The notes under the pieces were generated by a model, which saw only the letters and a list, made by a program, of their open reading frames with translations, did no database searches and was not told where the DNA came from. Of a DNA stretch of 64,000 nucleotides, positions 7,851-15,912 are shown in pieces (position 1 is the first letter of the stretch; each line of letters starts with the position of its first letter). The DNA comes from Ga0077555 sp050187415 (GTDB lineage: Bacteria; Pseudomonadota; Alphaproteobacteria; Rhizobiales; Hyphomicrobiaceae), in NCBI GenBank assembly GCA_050187415.1, contig JBFWXN010000013.1:24021-88020 (forward strand), read 5' to 3'. A program made the translations under genes and the position numbers.

Positions 7851-9017
7851 ATGCGCGCGCTTTGCCGAGACTGCTGCGAGTGGCACCTGACGGATGGCGA
7901 AAACTGCATCGGCTGTGGCTCGGCCCGGCTGGTGCGCCATGCGGAGCTCGAAGTTCTCCACATCGCCCATATCGATTGCGATGCCTTCTACGCCTCCGTC
8001 GAGAAGCGCGACCGGCCGGAGCTGAGCGAAGAGCCGCTGATCGTCGGTCACGCAGGCGGCCGCGGCGTGGTGACGACGGCCTGCTACATCGCGCGCCGGT
8101 TCGGCGTGCGCTCCGCCATGCCGATGTTCCAGGCGCTCGAACGCTGCCCTCAGGCCACCGTCATCACGCCGGACATGGCCAAGTATCGTCGCGTCGGCCT
8201 CGAAGTGCGCGAAATCTTCCGCGAGGCGACGGAGGCCGTCGAACCGGTGTCGCTCGACGAAGCTTATCTCGACCTGTCGCCCGAGCACCGGCACGAGGCG
8301 ATGCCGGCCGCGGAAGCTCTGGCGCTCATTTCGCACCGCGTCGAATCGGAGATCGGGATTACCGTTTCAATTGGCCTCGCGCCGAACAAGTTGCTGGCCA
8401 AGCTCGCGTCGGAGCTGCAAAAGCCGCGCGGATTTTCGGTGATCGGGCGGGCCGAAGCCAAGGAATTTCTTGCGGGCCTTGCAGTCAGCAAGATCAACGG
8501 CGTGGGGCCGGCGACCGCGGCGCGGTTGAAGTCGGCCGGGATCGAGACGATCGCCGACCTCCAGCAGGTGACCGAAGCCGAGCTGGTCGCGCATCACGGC
8601 AAGTTCGGTCGGCGGCTCGCGCAGTTTGCCGAGGGCCACGACGATCGTGCGGTGACGCCCGATCGGCCGACGAAGTCGATCTCCTCCGAGACGACGTTCC
8701 GGGTCGATACGGGCTCGGTCGACGAACTGATGGCGACGCTCGAGGATCTCGCGGGGCGGGTCCAGACGGCGCTCGAGCGGAAAGGACTTGCCGGCTCGGC
8801 GGTGGTGGTGAAACTCAAGACGGCGCGATTCCAAACCGTGACGCGCGCGCGCCGCCTGCCTCATCCGACGCAGCGCGCGGCAGTGCTGCTCGAGGCAGCG
8901 CGCGGTCTGGTCGAGAAGGAGGCCGACGGGCGGCTCTTTCGTCTGGCCGGGATCGGCGTCGATGGCATCGTGCCTGCCGCCGAGGCCGATCCGCCCGATT
9001 TGTTCGGCGGAGGCTGA
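7851..9017 (+). CDS. dinB: DNA polymerase IV (Y family) with N-terminal cysteine-rich extension
   Basis: 388 residues from the ATG at 7851. The catalytic palm motifs DCDAFYASVE and SLDEAYLDLS are intact, so the three metal-binding acidic residues are kept. The fingers/little-finger region (GRRLAQFAEGHDDRAV, KSISSETTF) is also typical. Ahead of the polymerase core lies a cysteine-rich segment (CRDCC ... CIGCG, residues about 4-24), probably a zinc ribbon; this extension is common among DinB proteins of Hyphomicrobiales. The enzyme performs error-prone translesion synthesis. No LexA box was identified upstream. Confidence 0.92.
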   Translation: MRALCRDCCEWHLTDGENCIGCGSARLVRHAELEVLHIAHIDCDAFYASVEKRDRPELSEEPLIVGHAGGRGVVTTACYIARRFGVRSAMPMFQALERCPQATVITPDMAKYRRVGLEVREIFREATEAVEPVSLDEAYLDLSPEHRHEAMPAAEALALISHRVESEIGITVSIGLAPNKLLAKLASELQKPRGFSVIGRAEAKEFLAGLAVSKINGVGPATAARLKSAGIETIADLQQVTEAELVAHHGKFGRRLAQFAEGHDDRAVTPDRPTKSISSETTFRVDTGSVDELMATLEDLAGRVQTALERKGLAGSAVVVKLKTARFQTVTRARRLPHPTQRAAVLLEAARGLVEKEADGRLFRLAGIGVDGIVPAAEADPPDLFGGG

Positions 9018-9039
9018 GACCCAGTCCGACGCCGCCCGC

Positions 9040-9501
9040 TCAGCCATCGAGCCGTTTCGCCATGTTGACGGCAATGCCCAGGGGGCCGGCCGCCGCATAG
9101 CTCGTGACGCTATACCCGCGACTCTCGTAGAGCGCGACGTTCGGCTCCATCTTGGCGTTCGTATAGAGACGCAACTCGGGCAATCCCAGATCGCGGGCGA
9201 CACGTTCCGCATGCCGCAGGAGGCGGCTGCCGAGGCCTTGCCCATGGCGATCGGGATGGACCGCGATGTTGACGATCAGCAGATGGTCCGCCTCGGCCTT
9301 CATTTCGATCAAGGCGACAACGACGCCGCCCTCCTCGATCAGATCGATGCTGTGCGCGACCACGGCCGTCTCGTAGTCGGCGGTCATGGGGCGCGGCTCG
9401 CGGCCGACGACCGCGACCCATTTGGCGTAAGCGGACCGGGTGAGCGCGCGCACGAGCCCGGCGTCGGCGGGGGTGGCCCGCCGCGTGACAAGTTCGGTCA
9501 T
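9040..9501 (-). CDS. GNAT-family N-acetyltransferase
   Basis: 153 residues, a single GNAT domain. The acetyl-CoA pyrophosphate loop reads HPDRHGQGLGSRLLRHAE (about 81-98), matching R/Q-x-x-G-x-G/A, and the end has the ALYESRGYSVTSY pattern typical of the family. It converges on dinB and lies 18 bases downstream of argC on the same strand, so it may be co-transcribed with argC, though nothing ties it to arginine synthesis. Confidence 0.85.
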   Translation of the reverse strand: MTELVTRRATPADAGLVRALTRSAYAKWVAVVGREPRPMTADYETAVVAHSIDLIEEGGVVVALIEMKAEADHLLIVNIAVHPDRHGQGLGSRLLRHAERVARDLGLPELRLYTNAKMEPNVALYESRGYSVTSYAAAGPLGIAVNMAKRLDG

Positions 9502-9519
9502 GGTTGTCCTCTGGGCCTT

Positions 9520-10506
9520 TTAGGTTTCGACGCCGAGCATCAGGCACAGGTTCTGGACGGCGGCGCCCGCGGCACCTTTACCCAGGTTGTCGAGGCGTGC
9601 GATGAGCACGGCCTGGCGATGCTTCTCGTTGCCGGCCACGCGCAGTTCCAGAAAGTCGGTGTCGTTGAGGGCGAGTGCGTCGAGGCGGCCGGCCTTGGAG
9701 GCCGTATCCGCGGCCTTGACCACCTTGACCAGCTTTGAACCGGCATAGTGAGCCTCGAGGCAGGCTTGGAGATCCGCAGCCGTCGGCTTGCCGGGCAGCG
9801 TATCGAGATGCAGCGGCACCGAGACGAGCATGCCCTTCAGGTAATTGCCGACGGAGGGCACGAAGATCGGGCGCCGGGTCAGTCCCGAATAGACCTGCAG
9901 CTCGGGCACGTGCTTGTGCTCGAGGCCGAGGCCATACAGCTCGAACAGCGGCGCGATGCCCTTGTCGTAGCTCTCGATCATCGACTTGCCTCCGCCCGAG
10001 TAACCGGAGACGGCATTGACGGTGAGCGGGTAATCCGCGGGTATCAGGCCGGCAGCAACCAGCGGCCGGATCAGCCCGATGCCGCCGGTCGGATAGCAAC
10101 CGGGAGTGGCCACTCGCTTGCTCGCCCGGACGGCCGCCGCCTGGCCCTTATCCATTTCGGGAAAGCCGTATGTCCAGCCTTCGGCAACGCGGTGCGCCGT
10201 CGAAGCATCGACGATCCTCGGGCTCTTCTCACCCAGTTCGTCGGCCAGCGCGGTCGCCTCCTTTGCCGCCTGGTCGGGCAGACACAGAACGACGAGATCG
10301 ACGTCGGCCATGATGGTCTGCCGGGTTTTCGGGTCCTTGCGCTTGTCGGGATCGATCGAGCGCACGTCGACGGCCGGCAGCCTGGCCAGCCGTTCGCGAA
10401 TCTCGAGGCCCGTGGTACCGGCCTCGCCGTCGATGAAGACGGCGGGCCGGGTGCGGTTGTGGCCGAGGGTGGAGGACGAAGAGGTGGTGCCGGTCGTGCT
10501 GATCAT
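9520..10506 (-). CDS. argC: N-acetyl-gamma-glutamyl-phosphate reductase, short (type 2) form
   Basis: 328 residues. It catalyses the third step of arginine synthesis, reducing N-acetylglutamyl-5-phosphate to the semialdehyde with NADPH in the cytosol. The Rossmann entry FIDGEAGTTGLEIRERL (24-40), the catalytic Cys137 in TPGCYPTG and the short length identify the AGPR type 2 subfamily common in alphaproteobacteria. The first 20 residues are Ser/Thr-rich and family-unspecific. The start has a GGAG site. Upstream on the same strand lie a promoter-like sequence, a 20-codon Arg-rich ORF and an intrinsic terminator, suggesting attenuation. Confidence 0.93.
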   Translation of the reverse strand: MISTTGTTSSSSTLGHNRTRPAVFIDGEAGTTGLEIRERLARLPAVDVRSIDPDKRKDPKTRQTIMADVDLVVLCLPDQAAKEATALADELGEKSPRIVDASTAHRVAEGWTYGFPEMDKGQAAAVRASKRVATPGCYPTGGIGLIRPLVAAGLIPADYPLTVNAVSGYSGGGKSMIESYDKGIAPLFELYGLGLEHKHVPELQVYSGLTRRPIFVPSVGNYLKGMLVSVPLHLDTLPGKPTAADLQACLEAHYAGSKLVKVVKAADTASKAGRLDALALNDTDFLELRVAGNEKHRQAVLIARLDNLGKGAAGAAVQNLCLMLGVET

Positions 10507-10572
10507 GGTGGGCTCCGGGGGGAGGGACGGCGCGGGCGTCGGGTGAAGGAACGAAGGTTTCGGCGAAGGACA

Positions 10573-10601
10573 TAAAAAAAGCCGCGCTCCTGGCGCGGCT
10601 T
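10573..10601 (-). terminator. Intrinsic terminator between the putative promoter and argC (attenuator candidate)
   Basis: On the minus strand AGCCGCGC (10600-10593) and GCGCGGCT (10587-10580) form a perfect 8-base stem with a 5-base loop, followed by seven T residues. It sits 67 bases upstream of the argC start and downstream of a promoter-like sequence. The upstream segment 10646-10639 (GCGCGGTT, inside the leader ORF) can pair with the 5' arm over 8 bases including one G-U, which would prevent the terminator from forming. Confidence 0.75.
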
Positions 10602-10631
10602 CGGCGATGAACAGGTGCTCTCAAGCAGCCG

Positions 10632-10694
10632 TCATCGGAACCGCGCGCGGAGGCGGCTCGGACGTCGGCGGATGCTGATCGTCGCATGTATCAT
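10632..10694 (-). CDS. Putative arginine-rich leader peptide of argC
   Basis: A 20-codon ORF (ATG at 10694, TGA ending at 10632) that begins MIHATISIRRR and ends RLRARFR; seven of twenty codons are Arg (CGC, CGA, CGT, CGC, CGC, CGG, CGA), including three in a row at codons 9-11. A promoter-like sequence lies just upstream, so the mRNA may start at or within a few bases of the AUG, as in the rhizobial trpL leader. The last codons contain the antiterminator segment. Caution: chance ORFs in GC-rich DNA are often Arg-rich, so the call rests on the arrangement rather than the composition. Confidence 0.5.
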   Translation of the reverse strand: MIHATISIRRRPSRLRARFR

Positions 10695-10702
10695 GGGGCG
10701 AC

Positions 10703-10732
10703 GTTATGCGGGAGACGGGCTGGTCGTGTCAA
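10703..10732 (-). promoter_or_regulatory. argC: Sigma-70-type promoter for the argC leader transcript
   Basis: On the minus strand a perfect -35 TTGACA (10732-10727) is followed after 18 bases by CATAAC (10708-10703; four of six matches to TATAAT). The predicted start falls near 10696, immediately before the leader ORF. Confidence 0.55.
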
Positions 10733-10873
10733 TCGGATTTGACGGATGTCGAGTCGCGCCGGGCAACCCACGGGCTTCCCGGGGAGGGCGCGCGCGGGTT
10801 GCACGAGGCTCGCGCGGTGCGCCAACATGGCGTATGAGAGGCGCCTTTCGCGCCGACAGCCGGAGCTCGCCCC

Positions 10874-11785
10874 ATGGCAGACGACATTCCGTTCCGCAAA
10901 GAAATGACGTTCGAGTATGGCGTCGCGAGCCAGCTCTATCCGGGCGTGCAGCGCATCGTCGCCAATAATCCGGGACCGTTTACGTTCAAGGGAACGAACA
11001 CGTATCTGCTCGGCGAGGGCCGCGACGTGGCCTTGCTCGATCCGGGCCCGGATGATGACGCGCATCTGGCGGCCATCATGGGCGCCCTCGACGGGCGGCT
11101 GATCACGAGCATTATCATCACGCACACCCACCGCGATCATGTCGACGGGCTACCGCGCCTGAAGGCCGAGACGGGAGCGGCGGTGTTCGGCTACGGGCGC
11201 AAGGCACGCAATCCGGGGCAGGCGGTCAAAAGCCCGTCTGGCGGGGAGTCGAACGACGAGGACTTCGTGCCGGATGTCGCGCTGACGGACGGTAGCCGCT
11301 TCGAAGGCGACGGCTACTCTTTGACTGCTGTCTTCACGCCCGGCCACGCGCCGGATCATCTCTGCTTTGCCATCGATGGCACCGGCATCTTGCTCTCCGG
11401 CGACCACGTCATGGGCTGGAATACCTCGGTGGTGGCGCCGCCCGAGGGCAACATGGTCGCCTACATGAACTCGCTCGACAAGCTCATGCAGCGCCAGGAT
11501 GCGGTGTTCCTGCCGGGCCACGGCGGACGCATCGAACAGCCGCAGCGTGTGGTGAAGGCGTTCATCATGCATCGCCGCATGCGCGAGCAGGCCATTCTCG
11601 ACTGCATCAGGAACGGCGCGACGTCGGTCCCCGAAGTCGTGGCGGTCGTCTATCGCGGGCTCGATACGAGACTGGTACGCGCTGCGTCACTCTCTATCGC
11701 GGCTCACGTCGAGAGCCTCGTCGAGCGCGGGCTTGTGACGTCGTCCGGGACTGGTGCGCAACCGGGTCTCCTTTCCCCCGTCTAG
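10874..11785 (+). CDS. Metallo-beta-lactamase-fold hydrolase
   Basis: 303 residues. The zinc-binding HTHRDHVDG motif is at residues 84-92, with further ligands in TPGHAPDHLCF (about 155-165), SGDHVMGW and LPGHGG (about 216-221). The C-terminal winged-helix-like 60 residues (HRRMREQAILDCI ...) place it in the LACTB2/RNase-like MBL subfamily. The substrate is unknown; thioester, phosphodiester or RNA substrates occur in related proteins. Its 3' end overlaps the convergent DUF1499 gene by 92 bases. Confidence 0.85.
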   Translation: MADDIPFRKEMTFEYGVASQLYPGVQRIVANNPGPFTFKGTNTYLLGEGRDVALLDPGPDDDAHLAAIMGALDGRLITSIIITHTHRDHVDGLPRLKAETGAAVFGYGRKARNPGQAVKSPSGGESNDEDFVPDVALTDGSRFEGDGYSLTAVFTPGHAPDHLCFAIDGTGILLSGDHVMGWNTSVVAPPEGNMVAYMNSLDKLMQRQDAVFLPGHGGRIEQPQRVVKAFIMHRRMREQAILDCIRNGATSVPEVVAVVYRGLDTRLVRAASLSIAAHVESLVERGLVTSSGTGAQPGLLSPV

Positions 11786-12599
11786 GAACGGCTTTGTCCC
11801 GACGCCCGCGCCGGCGCCGACCGTCCGTGCCGGTCAGCGTCTCTTCGAGACGCAACTTGAGCTCGTTGAAAAGGCTGGTGATCCTCTTCGCGTTGCGGCC
11901 GAAATCGTGTTTGCCATAGCGCGAGGCCGAGCGGACATCGATGCGCGTTTCGCGTGCGTCTCCCAGCACGCGGACGACGATGTCGTCGTAAAAGCCGAGA
12001 ATGAGCGTTCTGTCGACGGCCTCGATGTAGCCCGGCTGTCCGGCCGTCGGTGGCGTTTCGCTCGCGATCTGCCAGTGCAGGCGCCGGACCGTGTCGCCGA
12101 GCACGTCCCAGGTGTCGGCAACGGAGCGAGGCACGATCACGGGGCGGACGTCGGGATAGGCCGCGAGCTGGAGCTTGGCCACCTCTGCGCCGCCGTATCC
12201 GGCCCCATTGGCGAGCCCGGTCCGCCGCGCGGCAAGCGCGACGAATGACGGCGGCGCGGCGGTGTCGGTGGTGATGTCGTGGATCGCGGGCATGCTGCGG
12301 GAAATCGGAATGAGACCGGCCGGCCAGGCGAGGAGGCCGAGACCGACGACGAGACCGGCCGTGGCGCTGAGCGCGCCGAGGCGCCCGTCGCGCCAGATGG
12401 CGACGAACGAGGCGAGGGCCAGCAGCACGGCGATCGCGGCGCCCACGAGCGCCATCAGAAATATGCTCAGTGCGACAGGCGTCGGCAGGGAGAGCAGCCT
12501 GTGCAGGACGATTGCGGCCACGACAAGCTGCAGACTGAACACGGCGATGATGCGCGAGAAGCGCGCGAGTGGGCTCCGGAACGTGGGGGCGTCTTGCAT
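11694..12599 (-). CDS. DUF1499 membrane protein
   Basis: 301 residues from the ATG at 12599 (MQDAPTFRSPLARF). Three hydrophobic segments fill the first 110 residues (about 15-33, 41-68, 80-100). They are followed by a DUF1499-type soluble domain with YPDVRPVIVPRSVADTWDVL, GYIEAVDRTLILGFYDDIVVRV and DVRSASRYGKHDFGRNAKRI, the last being the family signature. The tail is very basic and overlaps the MBL-fold gene tail to tail. Function unknown. It is divergent from the aminotransferase gene across a 124-base gap. Confidence 0.85.
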   Translation of the reverse strand: MQDAPTFRSPLARFSRIIAVFSLQLVVAAIVLHRLLSLPTPVALSIFLMALVGAAIAVLLALASFVAIWRDGRLGALSATAGLVVGLGLLAWPAGLIPISRSMPAIHDITTDTAAPPSFVALAARRTGLANGAGYGGAEVAKLQLAAYPDVRPVIVPRSVADTWDVLGDTVRRLHWQIASETPPTAGQPGYIEAVDRTLILGFYDDIVVRVLGDARETRIDVRSASRYGKHDFGRNAKRITSLFNELKLRLEETLTGTDGRRRRGRRDKAVPRRGKGDPVAHQSRTTSQARARRGSRREPR

Positions 12600-12723
12600 C
12601 GTGCCTCGTTCGAACGGGTGGCCGCCGCAGAGACGCTCACAGTTGTGCAGACCAATTAAACCGTGCCGCCCCGGTTGCGACGACCTATAATGCATCGATA
12701 CGGCAAATGACAGGTCGGCCGCC

Positions 12724-14106
12724 ATGACTGCGCTCACCAATTTCGCCGCACGCGACGTCGAAGCGTTGCTGCATCCGATTACAAATCTCGCCAGCCACAG
12801 GACGAGCGGCCCCTTGGTGGTTGATCGGGCGGAAGGAATCTACGTCTGGGATGCCGCCGGCAAGCGCTACATCGAGGGACTGGCGGGCCTCTGGTGCACC
12901 GGGCTGGGCTACGGCAATACCGAATTGGTCGATGTCGCGCGCGATCAGATGCAGAAACTGTCGTTCTCGCACCTGTTCGGCGGACGCAGCCACGAGCCGG
13001 CGATTCAACTCTCCGAGAAGCTGAAGGAGATGGTCCCCGCGCCGGCCTCGAAGATCTTTTTCACCAGCTCCGGAAGCGAGGCGAACGATACCCAGATCAA
13101 GCTCGCCTGGTACTATAACAATGCTCGGGGCAAGCCGAAGAAGAAGAAGATCATCAGCCGGCAGCGGGCCTATCACGGCACGACGATCGCGACCGCGAGC
13201 CTGACGGGTTTGCCGGTCTTTCACGCCGATTTCGACTTGCCGATGGCGCGCGTTCTCCACGCGGCTGCGCCGCATTTCTATCGCAGCGGCGCACCGGGTG
13301 AGACGGAGGACGACTTTGCGGACCGCATGGCGCGCGATCTCGAGGAGCTGATTCTTGCCGAAGGCCCCGAAACGGTGGCGGCCTTCATCGCCGAGCCGGT
13401 GATGGGCGCGGGCGGCGTGATCGTGCCGCCCAGGGGCTATTTCCCGAAGATGCAGGCGGTGCTCAGCCGCTATGACGTCCTGATGATCGCGGACGAGGTG
13501 ATCTGCGGCTTCGGGCGCACCGGCAAGATGTTCGGCAGCGAGACGCTCGACATCAGGCCCGACAGCATCACCATGGCGAAGGCCCTGACGTCGGCCTATA
13601 TGCCGCTTGGCGCCGTGACGGTGTCCGAGCCGGTCTACCAGGCGCTGGTCGACGAGAGCGCGAAGCTCGGTGTTTTCGCCCACGGGTTCACCTACTCGGG
13701 CCACCCTGTGGCCGCGGCCGTGGCCGTGAAGACGCTCGAGATCTATGAGCGCATCGACATTGTCGGCCGCGTGCAAAAGGTTGCGACGACGTTCAAGACG
13801 CGCCTCGACAAGCTTCAGGACCATCCGCTGGTTGGCGAAGCCCGGGGCGTGGGGCTGATCGCCGGCGTCGAGTTGGTGCGCGACAAGGATACCCGCGCGC
13901 CGTTCGATCTCAAGAAGGGGGTGGGCGCGAAAGTCGCTGCGTTCGCGCAGGACGAAGGGCTGATTTGCCGGTCGGTCGCCGGCGACACCATTGCGCTTTG
14001 TCCGCCGCTCGTCATTCGCGACGATGAGGTCCACGCGATGTTCGACTGCCTCGACAGGGCCCTCGATCGGGGCGTCGACTGGGCCAGGGCGGAACGGCTT
14101 ATCTGA
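12724..14106 (+). CDS. Class III PLP-dependent aminotransferase
   Basis: 460 residues, in the fold-type I omega-amino-acid:pyruvate transaminase group. It shows GLAGLWCTGLGYGN, TSSGSEANDTQIKLAWYY (PLP phosphate contacts), AYHGTTIATASLTG, the Asp of LMIADEVICGFGRTG, and the Schiff-base Lys at about 286 in MAKALTSAYMPLGA. The GLWC motif and length are typical of beta-alanine/putrescine/taurine:pyruvate transaminases. The exact amino donor cannot be settled by eye. No co-transcribed partner is evident. Confidence 0.88.
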   Translation: MTALTNFAARDVEALLHPITNLASHRTSGPLVVDRAEGIYVWDAAGKRYIEGLAGLWCTGLGYGNTELVDVARDQMQKLSFSHLFGGRSHEPAIQLSEKLKEMVPAPASKIFFTSSGSEANDTQIKLAWYYNNARGKPKKKKIISRQRAYHGTTIATASLTGLPVFHADFDLPMARVLHAAAPHFYRSGAPGETEDDFADRMARDLEELILAEGPETVAAFIAEPVMGAGGVIVPPRGYFPKMQAVLSRYDVLMIADEVICGFGRTGKMFGSETLDIRPDSITMAKALTSAYMPLGAVTVSEPVYQALVDESAKLGVFAHGFTYSGHPVAAAVAVKTLEIYERIDIVGRVQKVATTFKTRLDKLQDHPLVGEARGVGLIAGVELVRDKDTRAPFDLKKGVGAKVAAFAQDEGLICRSVAGDTIALCPPLVIRDDEVHAMFDCLDRALDRGVDWARAERLI

Positions 14107-14182
14107 GACGGACGAGGCGTGAGCCGACGTTATCGCCGTCCGCGCCGCGCTTAGTGAGGCGGCGCAGCCGGCCTGCAGTGCG

Positions 14183-14635
14183 TCAGATCTTGTAGCCCTG
14201 ACGCGCGAACAGCTTCCACGATCCGCCTTCTTTCACCCAGACCGTCGTTATGCCGATCTTGATGTTGTCGACTTTGCCGCCGCCGCGGTCGATCTCGGCA
14301 GCGAACGTGTGCCGTGCGATGGCGTTGTCGCCCGCGACGATGTTCTGGTGGTCGGCAAGCGTCAGGCTCTTGTAGGTGTTCTTGCCGCTCGTGTAGGCCG
14401 CGACGTACTGAGCTTTCGTCTCGACCTTTCCGCTCGAGTGGCAATAGGCGAGCTTGTCGTGGGCAAGCTCCTCGAGTTTCGCCTTGTCAGCCTTGACGAT
14501 GGCCACGCGAAGGGCCTCGACCGCCGCGGCGACCTCAGCGTCGCCGCCGGCCTGGGCCACGGCTATGGACCCGGCCGACGATACCAACATCGCCGCACTT
14601 CCTGCGAGGGCGATCTCGCGCCGTGTGAGATGCAT
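14183..14635 (-). CDS. Exported SnoaL/NTF2-like protein (DUF4440 type)
   Basis: 150 residues starting at the ATG at 14635, with an AGGAGG site. The first 27 residues form a Tat-like signal peptide (LTRREIALAGSAAM, cleavage probably after VAQA). The mature part is one cone-shaped NTF2-like domain with AVEALRVAIVKADKAKLEEL, YCHSSGKVETKAQYVAAY and the WKLFARQGYKI ending. Such domains bind small ligands or act as isomerases; function unknown. It is divergent from the amidohydrolase gene. Confidence 0.8.
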   Translation of the reverse strand: MHLTRREIALAGSAAMLVSSAGSIAVAQAGGDAEVAAAVEALRVAIVKADKAKLEELAHDKLAYCHSSGKVETKAQYVAAYTSGKNTYKSLTLADHQNIVAGDNAIARHTFAAEIDRGGGKVDNIKIGITTVWVKEGGSWKLFARQGYKI

Positions 14636-14811
14636 GGGCTTCCTCCTAGGGATCCCCGCGGTTTCTCCGCGAGGTGCGGCAAGGCTACGCCTGAGATTGG
14701 AGCATCGGCAAGGCGGCGGTCGTCGGCAACAGGGGTGGACCTGGCGGCGGAGCGATGGCACGCTTCTGATCCAAGCATAGATCAGTCAATTCCGACATGG
14801 AGGTTGCGCCC

Positions 14812-15861
14812 ATGAGTGCCAATTCGTCTGCGACCGCCTACGGCCGCATTTCGGCGCCCCGCAAGGAGTGGCTCGATCGCGCGCCGGTCGAGGCTGTCAT
14901 CGAGCCCGAGTTGGCGATCATCGATACGCATCATCACGTGTGGGAGACGCCGGGACGCGGTCGCTACATGCTGGACGAGCTCCATGCCGACCTGGGCAGC
15001 GGGCACAACGTCGTCGCCACCGTTTTCATAGACTGCCATTTCAGCTACCGCCCGGATGGCCCGGAGGAAATGAAGGCCGTCGGCGAGGTCGAGACGGTCG
15101 CAAGGCTCGCCGAGGAGAGTGACCGACGCTTCCCGGGCAAGGCGCGTGTCGCGCAGGGGATTGTCGGAAATGCGGATCTGACGCTCGGCGCGCGCGTGGA
15201 ACCTGTTCTGGCCGCGATGGTCGAGGCAGGAGGCGGGCGCTTCAGGGGGGTGCGGAACTCGGCCGGCTGGCACGAGGACCCCGTGATCGGCAACAATCAC
15301 CAGGGCTTCGGCCGAAACCACTACGCGCGCGAAGATTTTCGCGACGGCCTTCGGCGCATGAGCCGTATGGGTCTTTCCCTTGATGGGCTGGTCTACCACA
15401 ATCAGCACCAGGATCTGCTCGATCTGGCGCGGGCGGTGCCCGAAGCCAACATCGTCATGAATCACACAGGCATGCCGCTCGGCTATGGCCCCTACACCGG
15501 TAAGCTCGACGAGGTGGCGAAGGAGTGGCGCCGCCTTCTGCCGGAGATCGCCAAGTGCCCCAACGTTTCCATGAAGCTCGGCGGCATGATGATGCGGCTC
15601 GCCGCCTACGACTATAACGCGATCGAGGCACCTCCGTCGTCCGAGGAACTGGCGCGGCACTGGCGACCCTGGATCGAACCGGCGATCGAAATGTTCGGCG
15701 CGAGCCGCTGCCAGTTCGAGAGCAATTTCCCGGTCGACAAGATGGGGATCGGCTACAAGGCGCTCTACAACGCGTTCAAGCGGATCGCTTCGGGCTGCTC
15801 GGCCGATGAAAAGGCAGACCTCTTCGCCGGCACGGCGCGGCGGGTGTATCGCCTGGGCTGA
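14812..15861 (+). CDS. Amidohydrolase-2 family TIM-barrel hydrolase
   Basis: 349 residues from the ATG at 14812, eight bases after a GGAGG site; an ATG five codons upstream overlaps that site. The metal-binding DTHHHVWE motif (about 41-48), further His ligands in LVYHNQHQ and VMNHTGMPLG, and the final FESNFPVDKMG box are typical of the amidohydrolase-2 (ACMSD/LigI/lactone hydrolase) family. Such enzymes hydrolyse lactones or decarboxylate aromatic acids; the substrate is unknown. Confidence 0.85.
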   Translation: MSANSSATAYGRISAPRKEWLDRAPVEAVIEPELAIIDTHHHVWETPGRGRYMLDELHADLGSGHNVVATVFIDCHFSYRPDGPEEMKAVGEVETVARLAEESDRRFPGKARVAQGIVGNADLTLGARVEPVLAAMVEAGGGRFRGVRNSAGWHEDPVIGNNHQGFGRNHYAREDFRDGLRRMSRMGLSLDGLVYHNQHQDLLDLARAVPEANIVMNHTGMPLGYGPYTGKLDEVAKEWRRLLPEIAKCPNVSMKLGGMMMRLAAYDYNAIEAPPSSEELARHWRPWIEPAIEMFGASRCQFESNFPVDKMGIGYKALYNAFKRIASGCSADEKADLFAGTARRVYRLG

Positions 15862-15912
15862 GGTGGCTCATTCGGGCTCGACCGGCTCTGCGATCCCGCC
15901 TAAACCACTGGC

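Noticed and set aside
12685..14034. 449-residue antisense frame over the aminotransferase gene
   Set aside because: A shadow of the high-GC third codon positions; no motif or ribosome site, and the sense gene has full family motifs.
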